This document shows positions 60,514 through 64,000 of a DNA stretch of 64,000 nt, piece after piece (within the stretch, counting starts at the first letter, position 1; every line of letters begins with the position of its first letter). The position numbers and the translations under genes were made by a program. Source of the stretch: JBDREC01 sp043820105 [NCBI: Pseudomonadota bacterium]. GTDB taxonomy: Bacteria; Bdellovibrionota_F; JAHFAK01. The DNA lies in contig JBDREC010000012.1 of assembly GCA_043820105.1 (NCBI GenBank), positions 1-64,000 of the forward strand. Reading direction: 5' to 3'. The notes beneath the pieces are model-generated. The model had not been told where the DNA came from, did no database searches, and saw only the letters and a list, made by a program, of their open reading frames with translations.

Positions 60514-61866
60514 TTAACGCTTTTGGATAATTTTTTCAATTAAAGATACAGCAGAAGTTAAGGCTATAATAAACACTTTATCTCCTGACCTAATAATATC
60601 ATTTCCAGTTGGTATGATAATTTCTCCATTTCTTTCAATAGCTCCGATTAAGGAACCCTTTGGAAATTTTATTTCCATTAATGGTTTATTAATAATTGGA
60701 GAATCATCAAGAGCTACAAATTCAATAGCTTCAGCCATTTCACCTCTTATTTCCGTTACAGATAAAATAATACCCTTTCTTACAAATTGCAATATACTTG
60801 AAGCTGCCATCATTCTTGGACTAATGATTACATCAACACCAGCTGCAGAAATTACTGGAGCAAATTCCATTCTATTAACAATTGAAATAACCCTTTTAAC
60901 TCCCATATTTTTTGCCTGCATTGAAGAAAGAATATTAGTGCTTTCATCATCAGTAGCTGCAACAAAAACATCTACATCCGCAATGTTTTCTTCTTCTAAA
61001 ATTGACTTGTCAGTAGCATCAGCACAAATAACAACGGACTTATTTAAATATTCAGCGGTTGTTGCGCATTTTTCATAATCTTTTTCAAGCATCTTAACAT
61101 CAATGTTTGCTGCTTCAAGTTTGCGAGCTAAGTTAATCGCCATATTTCCTGTTCCTGCTATCATTACTTTTTTAGTGACAGGATAGTCTTCATACCCAAA
61201 AAAGGACATTATTTTTTTAAGTTTTGAAGGCTCCAAAACAATATAGATTGTATCGTGTTTTTTTATAACAGCATCGCCTCTTGGAATGATGACTTTATTA
61301 CCACGAACGATTGAAGTAATTAATATTTTTTCTGTTCCAGCTTGCTTGAAAAAGTCAGAAAGTTTTTTGCCAATTATTTTATTATTAGGTTGAATGTGAA
61401 AAGCAACCAGCTTAATTTTACCTTTTGCAAAATCAACTACTTCAGTTGAACCAGGGATTTGAATTATTTTAAAGATACTTTCAGAGGCTACTTGCTCAGG
61501 ATTAATGCAAAAATCAAGACCATAGCTTTGTTTTGCTGAATCAAAAACCTTTGCAAGTTCATTGTTTCTAATTCTTGCAATTTTTATGATTTCAGGATTT
61601 GCAATATGGGCTATAAAAGATGCAACAATGTTAACTTCATCTGAGTTCGCAACGCAAATAAGCATTTCCGCGGACTCAATTCCTGCTTCTTTTAAAACTG
61701 CAGGATTGGAACCACTTCCTAAAATTATTTGAGCATCAATTTCTTCAGCAAATTTTTTAACTTTTTCAGGATCAAATTCCACAATTACAACATCTTTATT
61801 TTCCTGAACAAGCCTTTTTGCAATGTTGAAGCCTACTTCGCCTCCTCCAACGATAACAATTTTCAT
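60514..61866 (-). CDS. trkA: Trk potassium uptake regulator TrkA (two RCK domains)
   Basis: 450 residues with two tandem RCK_N-RCK_C units. Two GxGxxG NAD(H) sites are visible: KIVIVGGGEVGFNIAKRL near residue 1 and KVMIAGTGNMAINLARKL at about residue 230. It gates TrkH in response to nucleotides. Operon order trkA-trkH, five bases apart, continuing from the riboflavin/nusB genes upstream. Confidence 0.95.
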   Translation of the reverse strand: MKIVIVGGGEVGFNIAKRLVQENKDVVIVEFDPEKVKKFAEEIDAQIILGSGSNPAVLKEAGIESAEMLICVANSDEVNIVASFIAHIANPEIIKIARIRNNELAKVFDSAKQSYGLDFCINPEQVASESIFKIIQIPGSTEVVDFAKGKIKLVAFHIQPNNKIIGKKLSDFFKQAGTEKILITSIVRGNKVIIPRGDAVIKKHDTIYIVLEPSKLKKIMSFFGYEDYPVTKKVMIAGTGNMAINLARKLEAANIDVKMLEKDYEKCATTAEYLNKSVVICADATDKSILEEENIADVDVFVAATDDESTNILSSMQAKNMGVKRVISIVNRMEFAPVISAAGVDVIISPRMMAASSILQFVRKGIILSVTEIRGEMAEAIEFVALDDSPIINKPLMEIKFPKGSLIGAIERNGEIIIPTGNDIIRSGDKVFIIALTSAVSLIEKIIQKR

Positions 61867-61880
61867 GTATTTTCCTTATT

Positions 61881-62429
61881 TTATTCGTAAGTAACTGAAA
61901 TCCCTAAATCATACTTTTCATTCCATTTTTCAAGATCTTGTTTTATCTCATTATAAACAGTTCTGTCATAGGTAATGAAAATTAGGGTAGGAATTTTATT
62001 TGTTTCTGATTCTAAAAGCAAATTAGAAGTTAACCTACCTACAGAATCTACAACTTTTGATACATCAACATGAGCAGAAAGAAATTGCTCAGGTGCTATG
62101 GCCACTGAGGTTTTCATAATAGATGGAAGGGATTCGTTTAGTATATCAAATACATTTTTCAAAGAACCTGTGCCAAAATTTTTCTTTAAACCAAGGCCAA
62201 TTAAAATAATATTTTTCCCTCCAATTTTGGAGATATTTCCAAATAACAGCTTTTCACCAAGTTCACCTGAAAAACTATTTTTTTCAATAAGCTTTGAGAT
62301 TCTTCCACTTAGCTTCCAGTCAATTAGTCCTGTGATGCGAGAAAGGGGTCGTTCATCTTTGAAAACTGGGACTATAAAAACATCACAGTTAGCAGCTCTC
62401 AAGGCTTTATGAATTATTTTTACTTTCAT
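61881..62429 (-). CDS. Stand-alone leucyl aminopeptidase N-terminal (M17_N-type) domain protein
   Basis: 182 residues. It resembles the N-terminal regulatory domain of M17 leucyl aminopeptidases (macro-like alpha/beta fold: FKDERPLSRITGLIDWKLSG, NIILIGLGLKKNFGTGSLKN), but the catalytic C-terminal domain is absent and the frame ends in an ordinary stop. Such single-domain forms are found in some deltaproteobacterial-like genomes. Overlaps nusB by 23 bases. Confidence 0.75.
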   Translation of the reverse strand: MKVKIIHKALRAANCDVFIVPVFKDERPLSRITGLIDWKLSGRISKLIEKNSFSGELGEKLLFGNISKIGGKNIILIGLGLKKNFGTGSLKNVFDILNESLPSIMKTSVAIAPEQFLSAHVDVSKVVDSVGRLTSNLLLESETNKIPTLIFITYDRTVYNEIKQDLEKWNEKYDLGISVTYE

Positions 62430-62829
62430 TTTCTTTGTTTTTTCTTATTGAATCTAATATGCCATTAATAAAATTTGGGGACTCATCAGGTGAATATCGT
62501 TTTGCAATCTCTACTGCTTCGTTAATAGCAACCTTGGCTGGAATACTAACATCAAAACAAATTTCGTAAGTTGCAATTTGAAGAATAATCCTATCTGTAG
62601 CAGGCAATCTTTCAAGTTTCCACTTCCTTAAATTCACTTTAATTAGTTCATCAATCTCAGCTTTATTAGAGATTATACCTTTTAAAAGGGATTCTAAGTA
62701 TTCCTGATCAAGCCTTATTTCCTGGAAATGTTTGATATGATCATTAATCACCTCTTTAATTTCCTGTTTATTAGTATCTAAAGAATACAATATTTTTAAA
62801 GCTATTTCACGGCTTTTTCTTCTTAGCAA
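62407..62829 (-). CDS. nusB: Transcription antitermination factor NusB
   Basis: 140 residues, all helical, normal length. RRKSREIALKILYSLDTNKQ at the start and ICFDVSIPAKVAINEAVEIA and FINGILDSIRK near the end are family typical. It follows ribH by 14 bases, as in many bacterial ribH-nusB operons. Confidence 0.94.
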   Translation of the reverse strand: MLRRKSREIALKILYSLDTNKQEIKEVINDHIKHFQEIRLDQEYLESLLKGIISNKAEIDELIKVNLRKWKLERLPATDRIILQIATYEICFDVSIPAKVAINEAVEIAKRYSPDESPNFINGILDSIRKNKENESKNNS

Positions 62830-62843
62830 AATTCTTTCCTTTT

Positions 62844-63314
62844 TTAGATCTTTTTAAATAGATCCGCCATTTCGATTGCACTCATTGCAGCTTCAAAACC
62901 TTTGTTTCCATGTTTTGAGCCAGCTCTTTCAATAGCCTGTTCAAGTGTATCAGGAGTTAGAATACCAAAAGAAACAGGAACACCAGTTTCAAGCATTATT
63001 TGAGCTACACCCTTTGTAACTTCAGAACTAATATACTCATTGTGCGATGTATTACCTTTGATTACTGAACCAAGACAAATAATAGCATCAAGTTCACTTG
63101 TTGTCGCCATTTTCTTTAAAGCAACAGGTATCTCAAAAGCTCCGGGAACCTTAACAATTTTAATATCACTTTCGATTACTCCAGTTCTTTTAAGTGCATC
63201 TAAGGCTCCTTCCAAGAGTTTATCAGTAATGAATGAATTAAACCTTGAAAAAACTATACCAATTTTTTTTCCTTTACCTTGTAAAGAACCTTCATATATT
63301 TTTAGGTTTGACAT
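62844..63314 (-). CDS. ribH: 6,7-dimethyl-8-ribityllumazine synthase
   Basis: 156 residues. Penultimate riboflavin step. Motifs: [51 protein letters not shown] (phosphate/substrate loop, with the catalytic His) and [20 protein letters not shown]. Sits between ribBA (upstream) and nusB (downstream). Confidence 0.95.
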   Translation of the reverse strand: MSNLKIYEGSLQGKGKKIGIVFSRFNSFITDKLLEGALDALKRTGVIESDIKIVKVPGAFEIPVALKKMATTSELDAIICLGSVIKGNTSHNEYISSEVTKGVAQIMLETGVPVSFGILTPDTLEQAIERAGSKHGNKGFEAAMSAIEMADLFKKI

Positions 63315-63328
63315 AGGGTACTCCTTAA

Positions 63329-63362
63329 CAGCTATCAGCCTTCAGCTATCAGCCTTCAGCTT
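63329..63362. repeat. Heptamer repeat (TCAGCTA/TCAGCCT) between ribBA and ribH
   Basis: Units tcagcct, tcagcta, tcagcct and tcagctt with period 7 fill the 58-bp gap within the riboflavin operon. Confidence 0.8.
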
Positions 63363-63372
63363 ATTATTTTAA

Positions 63373-64000
63373 TCAAATAACACCTTTTGCTTCGCTTGCC
63401 TCATGGTCTTTTGCAATGTGCAGAAGTGGTGATCTTTTTTCTATTTTTATTCCATAGGCATTTAAGCCAACAATCTTTCCTGGATTTGATGATAATAAAT
63501 GCATCTTATGCACATTAAGATCAAGTAATATTTGTGCTCCAATTCCAATTTGCCTCATATTACTTGTTTGAAAGTCTGCATCATTAAAAGTCTGAGGCTT
63601 TAAAGAAGCACATTCAAAATTAGTTTTTTCATTTAAGCCTTTAGGTTTTCTAAGATAAATTATTACTCCCTGACCGTGCTGGGAAATATATTCCAAAGAT
63701 CTTTTTAGCCTTCTTCCACAGCTACAACTTTCATCACCAAAAACATCGCTTAATAAACATTCTGAAGCAACTCTGACTGGCACAGTATCATTTGAATTAA
63801 TTTCTCCTTTAACAAAGGCAAGATGGTCGCATTCATCGATCAAATTTCTATAAGTAAACATCTTAAAAGAACCTAAATTATTTAGTATGAGTTCTTTTTC
63901 ATTTATCCTTTTTATTAGAATTTCAGTTCTCAAACGATATTCAATAAGCTGTTCAATGGTAACAATTGGAATATTGAATTTTTTAGAAAACTTTTGAAGA
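63373..64000 (-). CDS. ribBA: Bifunctional RibBA, C-terminal part (GTP cyclohydrolase II-type domain, motif-degenerate); 5' end outside the window
   Basis: 209 residues are visible and the frame is open at the window edge; a TTG at 63933 is not the real start. The upstream part (FSKKFNIPIVTIEQLIEYR) is the end of a RibB (DHBP synthase) domain. The GCH II domain keeps the zinc Cys pattern (SECLLSDVFGDESCSCGRRL) and MRQIGIGAQILLDL. However, the EGRxIG motif is missing: YLRKPKGLNEKTN stands where YxRQEGRxIGLxxK is usual. The Asp near the catalytic Arg is Asn (SNMRQ). The domain may be inactive as a cyclohydrolase, similar to the degenerate RibA domains described for some RibBA/RibBX proteins. 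Confidence 0.85.
   Translation of the reverse strand, partial: LQKFSKKFNIPIVTIEQLIEYRLRTEILIKRINEKELILNNLGSFKMFTYRNLIDECDHLAFVKGEINSNDTVPVRVASECLLSDVFGDESCSCGRRLKRSLEYISQHGQGVIIYLRKPKGLNEKTNFECASLKPQTFNDADFQTSNMRQIGIGAQILLDLNVHKMHLLSSNPGKIVGLNAYGIKIEKRSPLLHIAKDHEASEAKGVI

Noticed and set aside
63373-63933. Short stand-alone GTP cyclohydrolase II gene starting at the TTG at 63933
   Set aside because: The reading frame continues to the window edge with residues typical of the RibB C-terminus, so it is part of a RibBA fusion.
1-64000. tRNA or rRNA genes
   Set aside because: Looked for T-loop (GGTTCGAATC-type) and conserved rRNA stretches on both strands by eye; none found. A covariance search would be needed to be certain.

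Overview
AT-rich (roughly one-third GC or less, judged by eye), gene-dense window from a diderm (Gram-negative-type) bacterium. TolQ/TolR-type proteins, lipoproteins, a predicted beta-barrel protein and a type IV pilin-like prepilin support an outer membrane. A complete Rnf operon points to anaerobic, ion-gradient-based energy metabolism. A FHA/sigma-54-type activator and a FrzS/AglZ-like pseudo-receiver coiled-coil protein recall deltaproteobacterial/myxobacterial lineages, but the Rnf order (BCDGEA) is the one known from Bacteroidetes/Chlorobi. I cannot place the organism below 'uncultivated-looking diderm anaerobe'. I saw no tRNA, rRNA or CRISPR array.

Layout. 152-8234 (minus): four tandem paralogous exported alpha-helical proteins of unknown function, two of which share a promoter/leader sequence. 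8447-12842 (plus): carA-carB. 12893-15085 (minus): a secreted subtilase and a prepilin. 15131-16174: about 1 kb without intact genes, holding an orphan terminator, a GC-rich hairpin and an IS3-family transposase remnant. 16175-17418 (minus): prs and a small conserved protein. 17594-23714 (plus): rnfBCDGEA-apbE. 23704-27267: a histidine kinase lacking its phospho-acceptor His, a HEPN/MNT toxin-antitoxin pair and an EamA transporter. 27413-28171: a rearrangement junction joining a Fic C-terminal fragment to a CxxG-repeat Cys-rich peptide. 28514-34577 (plus): a lipoprotein with fourteen exactly phased 16-residue repeats, an MFS transporter and an EF-G-like GTPase. 34574-38476: pseudo-receiver coiled-coil protein, rnhA and a lipoprotein. 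38668-41427: three toxin-antitoxin-type gene pairs in a row, two of them bracketed by direct repeats. 41572-51546: exported methyltransferase-like protein, exbD/exbB, priA, a LolA-like protein, recG, lipA and threonine aldolase. 51693-59038: PilZ protein, FHA/AAA+ activator, a zinc-ribbon membrane protein, an AMMECR1/MEMO1 pair, an outer-membrane protein and a lipoprotein. 59042-64000 (minus, read right to left): ribBA (partial)-ribH-nusB-M17N-trkA-trkH.

Two themes stand out. First, intergenic spaces are filled with degenerate tandem repeats of period 7 (also 8 and 6) built from many unrelated units. They resemble the heptanucleotide STRR sequences of filamentous cyanobacteria. In one place they run into coding sequence and encode the apbE signal peptide; in another they bracket toxin-antitoxin modules. 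Second, several signalling or catalytic proteins lack a key residue: the kinase His, the receiver Asp, the EF-G G3 His, the sigma-54 loop GAFTGA and the GTP cyclohydrolase II EGRxIG motif.

The best candidates for something undescribed are the four tandem exported helical proteins with a shared C-terminal signature, the 16-residue-repeat lipoprotein, and the CxxG-repeat peptide.
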